Positions 1-5,440 of a stretch of 47,494 nt of DNA are shown here, in pieces. Under the pieces are notes generated by a model, which did not search any database, was not told the origin of the DNA, and worked only from the letters and a program-made list of their open reading frames with translations. The stretch is from Candidatus Contendobacter odensis Run_B_J11 (GTDB taxonomy: Bacteria > Pseudomonadota > Gammaproteobacteria > Competibacterales > Competibacteraceae), in assembly GCF_000531125.1 (NCBI RefSeq), contig NZ_CBTK010000278.1:1-47494 (forward strand), written 5' to 3'. Within the stretch, counting starts at the first letter, position 1, and every line of letters starts with the position of its first letter. A program made the translations under genes and the position numbers.

Positions 1-160
1 TAACCCGCCCTTGTATTGTGTTTCTGTGAGGGTTGTTCATGATCAGACGGCCTGCACGGGGAGACTGGATGCCGTACCCGCCCTGGAGCGCTCGAACTCG
101 ACGCATAGAGGATGCACCGGCCTTCCTCTAAATCCTCTTGCGAGAAATCGGACACAGCGC
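1..160. other. Intergenic stretch starting with half a palindromic repeat
   Basis: The first ten bases (TAACCCGCCC) match the right end of the GGCGGGTTA repeat family found complete at 161-245, so the window begins inside a copy. Bases 11-160 show no convincing coding sequence or hairpin. Confidence 0.5.
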
Positions 161-245
161 GTAGGGCGGGTTAGCGAAGCGTAACCCGCCGACTTTGTGA
201 TGTCCCCCGGATGGCGGGTTACGTCTAGCGCCTAACCCGCCCTAC
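161..245. repeat. GGCGGGTTA palindromic repeat, copy 1 (REP/BIME-like)
   Basis: Two inverted half-units are visible: GTAGGGCGGGTTAGC...GTAACCCGCC, then a short spacer (GACTTTGTGATGTCCCCC), then GGCGGGTTACG...TAACCCGCCCTAC. Each half can form a hairpin and the whole unit can form a larger one. The same architecture, including the GACTTTGTGA spacer, recurs at 837-963. A RAYT gene lies 770 bases downstream, so this is probably a REP/BIME element mobilised by such an enzyme. Confidence 0.8.
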
Positions 246-301
246 CGCCTACCCACCTCGTGGTACACTTTACTAACAATATCCCACGAGAAATTGCCAA
301 C

Positions 302-727
302 ATGGGCCGAATCATCGTCGAGACCACCCTCGAAAATGCGCTTGATCCCAGCCATAAAATCCGTTGCGACGCCTTGGTCGATACCGGTGCGGCCTACCTC
401 ACGTTACCCCATGCCTGGCGTGATCGGCTCGGAACGCTCACCGAACTCGATACCGTCGAAGTCGAAACAGCCAACCAAAGTATTATCCAAGGACTGATCT
501 GTGGGCCGGTACTCCTGCGAATGGCGCGTTTCCGTCCGGTTCTGACCGAGGTGCTGTTCATTGACATGCAACCCGCAGATGGCGCTTACGAACCGTTGAT
601 CGGTTACATTCCTTTGGAACAAGCGCAAGCAGCCGTTGATATGGTCGGTCATCGCCTGATCAAGGTCAGCCGGGTCGATTTGAAATCATTAGCGCGTAGA
701 TACTGTTATCGCGGTCAAGCACCATGA
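302..727 (+). CDS. Retropepsin-like aspartic protease family protein
   Basis: This is a small (141 aa) clan AA aspartic-protease-fold protein. The diagnostic Asp-Thr-Gly-Ala motif sits in the stretch [13 protein letters not shown] near residues 26-38, the right context for the single catalytic Asp of a homodimeric retropepsin-like enzyme. A second hydrophobic segment ending in [11 protein letters not shown] matches the later part of the fold. There is no signal peptide or membrane anchor, so a cytoplasmic location is expected. I chose the ATG at 302, which is preceded by a purine-rich ACGAGA, over a GTG at 260. Bacterial homologues are usually uncharacterised and often sit in accessory regions, as here. 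The last residues overlap the remnant of an IS110-like transposase on the other strand, so the native C-terminus may have been replaced. Its substrate is unknown. Confidence 0.75.
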   Translation: MGRIIVETTLENALDPSHKIRCDALVDTGAAYLTLPHAWRDRLGTLTELDTVEVETANQSIIQGLICGPVLLRMARFRPVLTEVLFIDMQPADGAYEPLIGYIPLEQAQAAVDMVGHRLIKVSRVDLKSLARRYCYRGQAP

Positions 728-835
728 AGAGAGGGATTGAAGGGTTGTCCCGATTTGAGGACGCCGAAGACGACGTGAACGAGCTTGCGCATCCTGGCGC
801 CGATGATGACCATGGGAGGCTTGCCGACAGCAGCG
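715..835 (-). pseudogene. IS110-family transposase C-terminal remnant
   Basis: Read on the minus strand, this stretch encodes [20 protein letters not shown] followed by [16 protein letters not shown] and a stop. This resembles the conserved C-terminal end of IS110/IS1111-type DEDD transposases (GKP-MV---A-MRKLL---YGVLK). No upstream part of the gene is present, because the region runs straight into a palindromic repeat. It overlaps the last bases of the aspartic protease gene. The identification rests on a short motif and is moderately sure. Confidence 0.55.
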
Positions 836-836
836 C

Positions 837-963
837 GTAGGGCGGGTTAGCGAAGCGTAACCCGCCTTTCGAGACATCACCCGCCTTCACCATTCCCGCC
901 CCGCCGACTTTGTGAATTTCCCCCGAAAGGCGGGTTACGGGCTGACGCCCTAACCCGCCCTAC
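837..963. repeat. GGCGGGTTA palindromic repeat, copy 2
   Basis: Same two-part inverted structure as copy 1, with a longer centre containing an extra CACCCGCC...CCCGCCCCGCC segment. The right arm includes GGGTTACGGGCTGACGCCC. It lies directly upstream (about 50 bases) of the RAYT gene, the expected position for a transposase-linked REP element. Confidence 0.8.
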
Positions 964-1015
964 GTTTATACGTTTTGCCTTTTGATGGGGCGGCGAATGC
1001 GGCAAACTCTCTTTC

Positions 1016-1549
1016 ATGCCTCACTACATCCGTGCCTATGTACCCGGTGGTTCGTATTTTTTCACGGTCGCCCTCTTGGAACGTCACCGCTGTCTGCTGA
1101 CGGAACACGTTGACGCCTTGCGCGCCGCCTTTATTTCCGTGTGGCGTCAACGACCGTTCCACATCAACGCTATCGTTGTCCTCCCCGATCATCTGCATTG
1201 CCTGTGGACGTTGCCGCCGGACGATGCGGATTACTCCACGCGATGGCGGTTAATCAAAACGTCGTTTGCCCGAACTCTCGCGCCGGGGGAACGGTTATCG
1301 GATCGGCGGCAAAAAAAAGGTGAACGGGGGATTTGGCAACGGCGGTTCTGGGAACACACGATTCGCGATCAACGGGATTTCAACATTCACTGCGACTACA
1401 TCCATTACAACCCGGTCAAACACGGGTACGTCGCCCGTGTGGCAGATTGGCCCCATTCGAGCTTTCAGCGCTTCGTGGAAAATGGAACGTATCCGCTGGA
1501 TTGGGCGGGCGATCCCGAAACCATTGCAGCGACCGGCTTCGGGGAATAA
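1016..1549 (+). CDS. REP-associated tyrosine transposase (RAYT)
   Basis: This 177-aa protein belongs to the Y1/HUH transposase superfamily (Y1_Tnp domain), of the REP-associated type that nicks and joins single-stranded DNA at palindromes. The N-terminal strand carries GGSYFFTVALLERH, the metal-binding HUH motif is DHLH with His59 and His61, and the catalytic tyrosine is most likely Tyr128 in CDYIHYNPVKHGYV. The preceding WQRRFWEHTIRD block is also typical of RAYTs. The protein appears full length and undamaged. It is flanked by GGCGGGTTA palindromes, which are its probable substrates. RAYTs are normally single-copy domesticated enzymes rather than selfish elements, and two decayed relatives occur nearby. 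Confidence 0.93.
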   Translation: MPHYIRAYVPGGSYFFTVALLERHRCLLTEHVDALRAAFISVWRQRPFHINAIVVLPDHLHCLWTLPPDDADYSTRWRLIKTSFARTLAPGERLSDRRQKKGERGIWQRRFWEHTIRDQRDFNIHCDYIHYNPVKHGYVARVADWPHSSFQRFVENGTYPLDWAGDPETIAATGFGE

Positions 1550-1579
1550 GGTCGGGCAACGCTCCGCTTATGCCTGACC
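1550..1579. repeat. Short imperfect palindrome after the RAYT gene
   Basis: Arms GGTCGGGC and GCCTGACC pair with one G-U mismatch around a loop of 14 bases. It lies between the intact RAYT and the start of a second RAYT remnant. I infer that it belongs to the second RAYT lineage, because it differs from the GGCGGGTTA family. Confidence 0.5.
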
Positions 1580-1592
1580 TAACCCTGAATTT

Positions 1593-1700
1593 GATGATGC
1601 GCTACCGCCGCTCGACCACGCCCGGCGCGACCTATTTCTTCACGGTCGTGACCTATCAGCCCCTTCCATCCGCTGAACCCTCATCTTGCCATCGGTACTC
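1593..1700 (+). pseudogene. N-terminal remnant of a second RAYT
   Basis: The start encodes MMRYRRSTTPGATYFFTVVT, a clear match to the first strand of RAYT proteins (compare GGSYFFTVALLER in the intact gene). The similarity ends after about 25 residues and the frame runs into an unrelated tail just before hicA. The HUH motif and tyrosine are absent, so the fragment cannot be active. Confidence 0.7.
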
Positions 1701-1940
1701 ATGACACAACGGGAAAAATTACCAACGATGATCCGCCAAAATCCCAAGGCGGTGCGCTTCGATGATGCTTGTAAAGTCGCTGGTTGGCTGGGCTTCATTC
1801 ACAATGGTGGACAAGGTTCCCATCGGGTGTTCAAACGTCTCGGTGAACCCATGCAATTGAATTTCCAAAACTGCAACGGTGTTATTCCGCCCTATCAGGC
1901 GCGTCAACTGATTGCGATGCTAGATAAATATGGAGAGTAA
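1701..1940 (+). CDS. hicA: HicA-family toxin
   Basis: This 79-aa protein has the dsRBD-like fold of HicA mRNA interferases. The active-site region is GGQGSHRVFKR, with the expected histidine after a glycine-rich turn, followed by LNFQNCNGVIPPYQARQLI, the usual C-terminal half. HicA cleaves mRNA and is neutralised by HicB. I chose the ATG at 1701, since the preceding codons belong to the RAYT remnant. The antitoxin gene begins four bases after its stop, with a GGAGAG ribosome site inside the 3' end of hicA, so the pair is translationally linked in the usual toxin-first order. The length is normal to slightly long for the family. Confidence 0.88.
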   Translation: MTQREKLPTMIRQNPKAVRFDDACKVAGWLGFIHNGGQGSHRVFKRLGEPMQLNFQNCNGVIPPYQARQLIAMLDKYGE

Positions 1941-1944
1941 TGCG

Positions 1945-2157
1945 ATGCAACCTTATTTAGTGGAAATTTTCTGGAGTCCCGAAGACGAAGGTTATATCGC
2001 TACGGTTCCCGATTTACCCGGTTGTTGCGCTTGGGGCGCCACGGAATTTGAGGCATTACGAGAAACACAAGACGCTATTGCTGCCTGGATTGAAGCCTGC
2101 CGCAAATCAGGCGAACCGGTGCCGATCCCTGTTACGAAGACCCGGCAAGCGGCGTAG
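1945..2157 (+). CDS. hicB: HicB-family antitoxin
   Basis: This 70-aa protein has the partial RNase H fold of HicB antitoxins: YLVEIFWSPEDEGYIATVPD, then LPGCCAWGATEFEALRE and a helix IAAWIEACRKSGEPVPIP. The start at 1945 has GGAGAG seven bases upstream; an ATG at 1930 lies inside hicA and is less likely. The protein lacks an obvious C-terminal DNA-binding domain, so autoregulation may be weak or rely on the HicAB complex. It is followed by a diverged GGCGGGTTA palindrome that may end the transcript. Confidence 0.88.
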   Translation: MQPYLVEIFWSPEDEGYIATVPDLPGCCAWGATEFEALRETQDAIAAWIEACRKSGEPVPIPVTKTRQAA

Positions 2158-2237
2158 CGGGTAGCCCGCGTAGCCCGCCTTTTGAAAAATCATCCGCTGG
2201 TTCGCTGATCTCCCCCCAAGGCGGGTTACGGGCTACG
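2156..2237. repeat. Diverged GGCGGGTTA palindrome, copy 3
   Basis: GCGGGTAGCCCGCGTAGCCC forms the left arm and AAGGCGGGTTACGGGCTACG the right arm. The copy has drifted from copies 1 and 2 but keeps their spacing. It lies between two convergent HicAB pairs and could act as a bidirectional transcript end. Confidence 0.6.
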
Positions 2238-2278
2238 TTTTTATCTCTCGATTGGGCGGCGAGTGAGATTCGCCCGAA

Positions 2279-2461
2279 TCAGTATTTAGGAGCAAGACCG
2301 GCTTGTTTGCAAAGTTCGTTCGCCGTGATGCGATCAAACTGCCGGTGGCGCTTAATGGGAATCGCCTTCTGACCATCGGTGTAAATGGAGTGATTAGCCC
2401 CTTCGCGGAGTAGGCGGAATCCGTTGGATTCAAGGTATTTCACCAGATAACGCCGGCTCAC
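2279..2461 (-). CDS. hicA: HicA-family toxin, second pair
   Basis: This 60-aa protein is a compact HicA: RRYLVKYLESNGFRLLREGA, then NHSIYTDGQKAIPIKRHRQF and a final helix ANELCKQAGL. The histidine in GANHSIY is the expected catalytic residue. I chose the GTG at 2461, since an earlier ATG at 2494 would add residues foreign to the family. It overlaps the 3' end of its hicB by 32 bases, an antitoxin-first order that is the reverse of the pair at 1701-2157. The sequence is only distantly similar to the other HicA, so it is not a local duplication. Confidence 0.83.
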   Translation of the reverse strand: MSRRYLVKYLESNGFRLLREGANHSIYTDGQKAIPIKRHRQFDRITANELCKQAGLAPKY

Positions 2462-2687
2462 TGACAAGATCGATCTCCACGGGAAGTTGCTCAATCAAAG
2501 CATTGTGAGAAGGGATTTCTTTGCCGAGATCACGATAGGCCAAGACCATCTCGTAGAGCGCATTACGCAGCATCGCCCGGCATTCATCGAGATCAGCGCC
2601 CTCGGTGACTACCTCCGGCCATTCGACGAGTTGACCCATATAACCCTCTTCAAGCCGGATGTATTTAGCAGTGTAGCTACAGAGCAT
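2430..2687 (-). CDS. hicB: HicB-family antitoxin, second pair
   Basis: This 85-aa HicB-like protein opens with YTAKYIRLEEGYMGQLVEWP and continues EVVTEGADLDECRAMLRNAL, the strand-strand-helix order of the fold. A GAGG site lies about eight bases before the ATG. The gene precedes and overlaps its toxin gene, so the antitoxin is made first. No separate DNA-binding domain is visible. Confidence 0.83.
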   Translation of the reverse strand: MLCSYTAKYIRLEEGYMGQLVEWPEVVTEGADLDECRAMLRNALYEMVLAYRDLGKEIPSHNALIEQLPVEIDLVSEPALSGEIP

Positions 2688-2780
2688 GTCATTTACCTCG
2701 CACGATACCTAAGATTGTGAACATAGCCGCTCAGTGGCTGAAGCGCAACGTCAATTACCCCGCCCTAAAGCCCGTAGCCC

Positions 2781-2856
2781 GTAGGGCGGGTTAGCGAAGC
2801 GTAACCCGCCGATTCCGTGGAACTGGGTTACGGGCTGACGCCCTAACCCGTCCTAC
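2781..2856. repeat. GGCGGGTTA palindromic repeat, copy 4
   Basis: GTAGGGCGGGTTAGC...GTAACCCGCC forms the left half and GGGTTACGGGCTGACGCCC...TAACCCGTCCTAC the right half. It is close to copies 1 and 2. Its right edge abuts a 125-bp direct repeat (2853-2977). Confidence 0.8.
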
Positions 2857-2977
2857 CCATTGTTTCCGTATTTAGAGGGTTCTTATGCGCATTCCTCATG
2901 CAGAACAGGCGACGGTTGATATTCGCAAGCTGCGCGACTACTGCATGAACCCCCTGCACCCCCAAAGCAAACACAAG
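2853..2977 (+). repeat. 125-bp direct repeat, copy 1 (partner at 3770-3894)
   Basis: By eye this block differs from 3770-3894 at only three positions. It covers the leader (CTACCCATTGTTTCCG and the AGAGGG ribosome site) and the first 31 codons of a DUF6883 gene. The offset is 917 bases. It records a recent duplication or recombination, with the brnTA pair lying between the copies. Confidence 0.9.
2885..2977 (+). pseudogene. 5' fragment of a DUF6883 gene
   Basis: Thirty-one codons (MRIPHAEQATVDIRKLRDYC, then MNPLHPQSKHK) match the start of the intact DUF6883 gene at 3802 almost exactly. Similarity then stops abruptly and, after a few bases, a GTACGC palindromic element follows. Loss of the remainder looks like recombination or deletion next to that repeat. 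The ribosome site is still present, so a short peptide could be made, but it would lack most of the domain. Confidence 0.85.
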
Positions 2978-2984
2978 CCGGGTA

Positions 2985-3055
2985 GCCGGGTAGGGTATGC
3001 ATTGCGTACCTTTTCCTGATGCGGGGAATGCGGGTACGCGGTGCGTACCCTACGG
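2985..3055. repeat. GTACGC palindromic element, copy 1
   Basis: Left arm GCCGGGTAGGGTATGCATTG, centre TTTTCCTGATGCGGGGAATG, right arm GGGTACGCGGTGCGTACCCT. The arms pair as GGGTA-GC with GC-TACCC. The same element follows both complete DUF4926 genes (4400-4470 and 5158-5227). A decayed half-unit (GGCGGGTACGCGGCGTGTA) trails it. Confidence 0.85.
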
Positions 3056-3175
3056 CTGCTGCTACTTTTCCGGGGGCGTGAACGCTGGCGGGTACGCGGC
3101 GTGTATCTCCCCTTACCACCTACCAAACTTCTATTTTGTATTGATAATGTTAATACGCTTTGCTAAGCTTTTTGT

Positions 3176-3472
3176 ATGGATATTGAATTCATGCGACACG
3201 GCATTCGTTTTGTTGCCAACTTTGACAAGGCGTGAAACAACCTGCGTAAGCATGACGTGTCCTTTGAGCAAGCGGCGGAAGCCTTCTTCGACCCGTTCCT
3301 GAAAATCATTGATGCTAGCCAGCGAGATGAGACTCGCGACGCAATGATCGGTCGCGACGACATCGGACGTCTTCTGTTCGTCGTGCATCTGCTGTTTGAA
3401 GACGACGGCATCCGCTTGATTTCCGCCCGCAGAGCGACCCGTGAGGAGCGTCGGTTCTATGAAAATGAATGA
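3176..3472 (+). pseudogene. brnT: BrnT-family toxin gene with an in-frame TGA
   Basis: The C-terminal two thirds are a clear BrnT RNase toxin: VSFEQAAEAFFDPFLKIIDA, then IGRDDIGRLLFVVHLLFEDD and the family ending IRLISARRATREERRFYE. Reading upstream in the same frame gives MDIEFMRHGIRFVANFDKA, a TGA at 3233-3235, then NNLRKHDVSFEQ, which restores the expected BrnT N-terminus. So a single codon appears to have become a stop. A GTG at 3257 could start a shortened protein lacking the N-terminal strand. The antitoxin gene overlaps the 3' end and is intact. A sequencing error at this base is possible. Confidence 0.75.
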
Positions 3473-3743
3473 TCTAAAACAACGGCTGCGCAAAGACCGT
3501 CCGATGATCACTGTCACCCTGCGTATGCCGGAAGACGTGATCGACGACCTCAAGCGCATTGCGCCCCTGCTGGGCTACTCTGGCTATCAGCCTCTGATCC
3601 GCGCTTATATCGGCCAAGGATTGCGTGCCGATCTGGCGCGTTTAGAAGACGCTCCTATCAACCGTCTGTTGGAAAGCTTGAAAGCACAAGGCGTATCCGA
3701 GGAAACACTGACCAGAGCCTTGACGAGCTTGTCGCCGGGTTAG
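3459..3743 (+). CDS. brnA: BrnA-type ribbon-helix-helix antitoxin
   Basis: This 94-aa protein carries a ribbon-helix-helix DNA-binding segment near residues 16-60: MITVTLRMPEDVIDDLKRIA, then GYSGYQPLIRAYIGQGL. It should dimerise, bind the promoter and neutralise BrnT. The ATG at 3459 has GAGGAG ten bases upstream and overlaps brnT by 14 bases, the usual toxin-antitoxin arrangement. The antitoxin reading frame is intact although the toxin frame is interrupted, as expected if inactivation of the toxin was tolerated. CopG-like is an alternative family label. Confidence 0.82.
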   Translation: MKMNDLKQRLRKDRPMITVTLRMPEDVIDDLKRIAPLLGYSGYQPLIRAYIGQGLRADLARLEDAPINRLLESLKAQGVSEETLTRALTSLSPG

Positions 3744-3769
3744 CTAGGCTAGGGCGGATTAGCGCGTAT

Positions 3770-3894
3770 CTACCCATTGTTTCCGTATTTAGAGGGTTCT
3801 TATGTGCATTCCTCATGCAGAACAGGCGACGGTTGATATTCGCAAGCTGCGCGACTACTGCATGAACCCCCTGCACCCCGAAGGCAAACACAAG
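3770..3894 (+). repeat. 125-bp direct repeat, copy 2
   Basis: Partner of 2853-2977 with three mismatches. This copy leads into the complete DUF6883 gene. A short eroded GGCGGATTAGCGCG piece (about 3750-3768) precedes it, where copy 1 has a full GGCGGGTTA palindrome. Confidence 0.9.
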
Positions 3895-4134
3895 GCGCGA
3901 TTGTTCGTGGCCGCGCTCGGCATGACCGAAGCCGATGCCGAACCACTGCGCGACGCCCTGCTGCAAGTAGTCCAATCCCACGACGCGACACTCGGACGGC
4001 GCGATGCCTATGGACAACGTTATCAAATCGATTTTGCATTCGACTGGCATGGCCGGCAGGCCATCTTGCGCAGCGGATGGATCGTTGAACACGGATCGGT
4101 TATTCCCCGTCTAAACACCTGTTATCCTCGCTGA
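3802..4134 (+). CDS. DUF6883 domain protein (putative toxin of a two-gene module)
   Basis: This 110-aa protein matches, by my recall of the family, DUF6883: KLRDYCMNPLHPEGKHKARL near residues 15-34, YGQRYQIDFAFDW in the middle, and a SGWIVEHGS-PRLNTCY ending. DUF6883 also occurs as a terminal domain of polymorphic toxin proteins, so a toxic or enzymatic role is plausible but unproven. The ATG at 3802 has AGAGGG six bases upstream. A DUF4926 gene begins 10 bases after its stop. A second, diverged DUF6883-DUF4926 pair follows at 4590, and a truncated copy precedes at 2885. No membrane segment or signal peptide is visible. Confidence 0.75.
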   Translation: MCIPHAEQATVDIRKLRDYCMNPLHPEGKHKARLFVAALGMTEADAEPLRDALLQVVQSHDATLGRRDAYGQRYQIDFAFDWHGRQAILRSGWIVEHGSVIPRLNTCYPR

Positions 4135-4144
4135 GAGAGGCCCA

Positions 4145-4393
4145 ATGATGAGCGACGCCCTTCATCTGCTGGACGTAGTCGCGCTGACCGCCAGCCTTCC
4201 GGAATATGGCCTGCATCGCGGCCAAGTCGGCACCGTGGTTGACATCTTGGCCAATGGACAAGCCTTCGAGGTCGAATTCTGTGACCGTGAAGGACGTACT
4301 TACGAATCCGTTGGATTGCGCCCGGATCAACTGATGGTTCTGCACTTTGAGCCTGCATCGCCCCCCGCCAAACCGGCGATGGAACCGGCATAA
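4145..4393 (+). CDS. DUF4926 domain protein (putative antitoxin/immunity partner)
   Basis: This 82-aa protein fits DUF4926: LLDVVALTASLPEYGLHRGQ, then VGTVVDIL-AFEVEFCDREGRT and a final GLRPDQLMVL. The fold is probably a small SH3-like barrel. Two ATGs (4145, 4148) follow a GAGAGAGG site; I used the first. The close spacing after the DUF6883 gene suggests co-transcription, and the pairing is repeated downstream. A role as antitoxin is inferred from the two-gene layout and small size only. A GTACGC palindrome starts seven bases after the stop. Confidence 0.75.
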   Translation: MMSDALHLLDVVALTASLPEYGLHRGQVGTVVDILANGQAFEVEFCDREGRTYESVGLRPDQLMVLHFEPASPPAKPAMEPA

Positions 4394-4399
4394 GACGTA

Positions 4400-4504
4400 G
4401 CCGGGTAGGGTACGTATTGCGTACCTTTTCCTGATGCGAGGAATGTGGGTACGCGGTGCGTACCCTACGGGGAAATATGGCCGGGTAGGTGGGCACCGCC
4501 CACC
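4400..4504. repeat. GTACGC palindromic element, copy 2, plus a GGTGGGC hairpin
   Basis: 4400-4470 repeats the element seen at 2985 (GCCGGGTAGGGTACG...CGGTGCGTACCCTACGG). It is followed by GGGGAAATATGGC, a flank also found after the half-unit near 5268. A separate small perfect hairpin, GGTGGGC-ACC-GCCCACC, occupies 4488-4504. Placed right after a gene pair, the block may act as a transcript end as well as a recombination site. Confidence 0.8.
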
Positions 4505-4589
4505 TTCATCGCGCATTCGACGCCACCGAAATGACGGGCCTTGACCGCCCCATAGGGTGGTGTTGTCCGCTGGGGCTATAATCCGTTTC

Positions 4590-4934
4590 ATGAAACTGCC
4601 CGATCTCGAACACGCCTTCGTCCGACCGGAAAAAATCACCCGATACTTATTGTCCGAAGAGCATCCGGTCGGACGGCACAAGGCCAAGTTCTTTTCGAGA
4701 TTCGGGTTTTCCCTGCCATTATGGCGATACCTTGAAACCGCATTGTTGAACCACGCGATACAACACGATGTGGCCCAAGTGGAGACGACGCCGTTCGGAA
4801 CTTCCTACATGATCGATGGACCATTGCTGGCGCCGGATGGACGCGCCCCTCAAGTGCGAACCGTGTGGTTCATGGAAACCGGACAAACCACGCCATACTT
4901 CGTGACGGCCTATCCTGTAAAGAGGGCGAGATGA
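4590..4934 (+). CDS. DUF6883 domain protein, second pair
   Basis: This 114-aa protein shares the DUF6883 core with the protein at 3802: YLLSEEHPVGRHKAKFFSRF near residues 18-37, FGTSYMIDGPL in the middle and TVWFMETGQTTPYFVTAYP at the end. It is clearly paralogous but strongly diverged, so the two pairs are not a recent duplicate. The ATG at 4590 lacks a good ribosome site. A TATAAT at 4577-4582 sits seven bases upstream, which would give an almost leaderless message if it is a true -10 box; I found no matching -35. Its stop overlaps the next start by four bases (ATGA), so the two proteins should be made together. Confidence 0.72.
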   Translation: MKLPDLEHAFVRPEKITRYLLSEEHPVGRHKAKFFSRFGFSLPLWRYLETALLNHAIQHDVAQVETTPFGTSYMIDGPLLAPDGRAPQVRTVWFMETGQTTPYFVTAYPVKRAR

Positions 4935-5158
4935 TCAACGAACTCGACTGCATTGTCTTAACGACGGATATTCCCGAATATGGGCTGGCGGCGGGCGACA
5001 TTGGAGCCATCGTGATGGTTCACGAGGCCGGACTGGGCTTTGAAGTCGAATTTGTGGCCTTGGATGGAGAAACTCTGGCGGTAGCCAGCCTGTCATCCGC
5101 GCAGATCAGGCCCGTCGCACACCGCGAAATCGCCCACGCCCGTTCGGTTCCCGCATAG
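4931..5158 (+). CDS. DUF4926 domain protein, second pair
   Basis: This 75-aa protein aligns with the DUF4926 protein at 4145: LDCIVLTTDIPEYGLAAGDI, then GAIVMVHEAGLGFEVEF and ETLAVASLSSAQIRPV. The start overlaps the upstream DUF6883 stop in an ATGA, with AGAGGG just before it, so translation is probably coupled. A GTACGC palindrome begins at its stop codon, as for the first pair. Its biochemical function is unknown. Confidence 0.75.
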   Translation: MINELDCIVLTTDIPEYGLAAGDIGAIVMVHEAGLGFEVEFVALDGETLAVASLSSAQIRPVAHREIAHARSVPA

Positions 5159-5273
5159 CCGGGTAGGGTACGCATGGCGTACCGTTTCCTGATGCGAGGA
5201 TTGCGGGTACGCGGTGCGTACCCTACGCTGGAAATTATGAATGATGGTCGGGTACGCGGTGCGCACCCTACGG
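5158..5273. repeat. GTACGC palindromic elements, copy 3 and a trailing half-unit
   Basis: 5158-5227 is a full element (GCCGGGTAGGGTACG...GGTGCGTACCCTACG). 5250-5273 is a second right arm, GGGTACGCGGTGCGCACCCT, followed by GGGGAAATATGGC as after copy 2. The RAYT remnant at 5280 starts within that flank. Confidence 0.8.
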
Positions 5274-5279
5274 GGAAAT

Positions 5280-5425
5280 ATGGCGGATTACCGGCGGTGC
5301 TATCGCCACCGTTACCGGCGACGGGGCGTCTGGCAACGGCGATTTTGGGAACATGCGATTCGCGATCAACGGGATTTCGACGTTCATTGTGACTACATCC
5401 ACTACAACCCCGGTAAAACAGACTG
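5280..5425 (+). pseudogene. C-terminal core remnant of a RAYT
   Basis: The frame from 5280 encodes RRRGVWQRRFWEHAIRDQRD, then FDVHCDYIHYNPGKT, matching the block around the catalytic tyrosine of the intact RAYT (WQRRFWEHTIRDQRD, HCDYIHYNPVK). Both the HUH part and the C-terminal end are missing, and the sequence breaks off at the end of the asparagine-synthase-like gene. The nucleotide similarity to 1335-1425 is high, so this is a relative of the same RAYT lineage. Confidence 0.8.
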
Positions 5426-5440
5426 CCCGTTTTCACTCAT

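Noticed and set aside
1-5300. CRISPR array
   Set aside because: The repeats are palindromic, irregularly spaced, of differing length and separated by genes; there is no regular repeat-spacer pattern and no cas gene.
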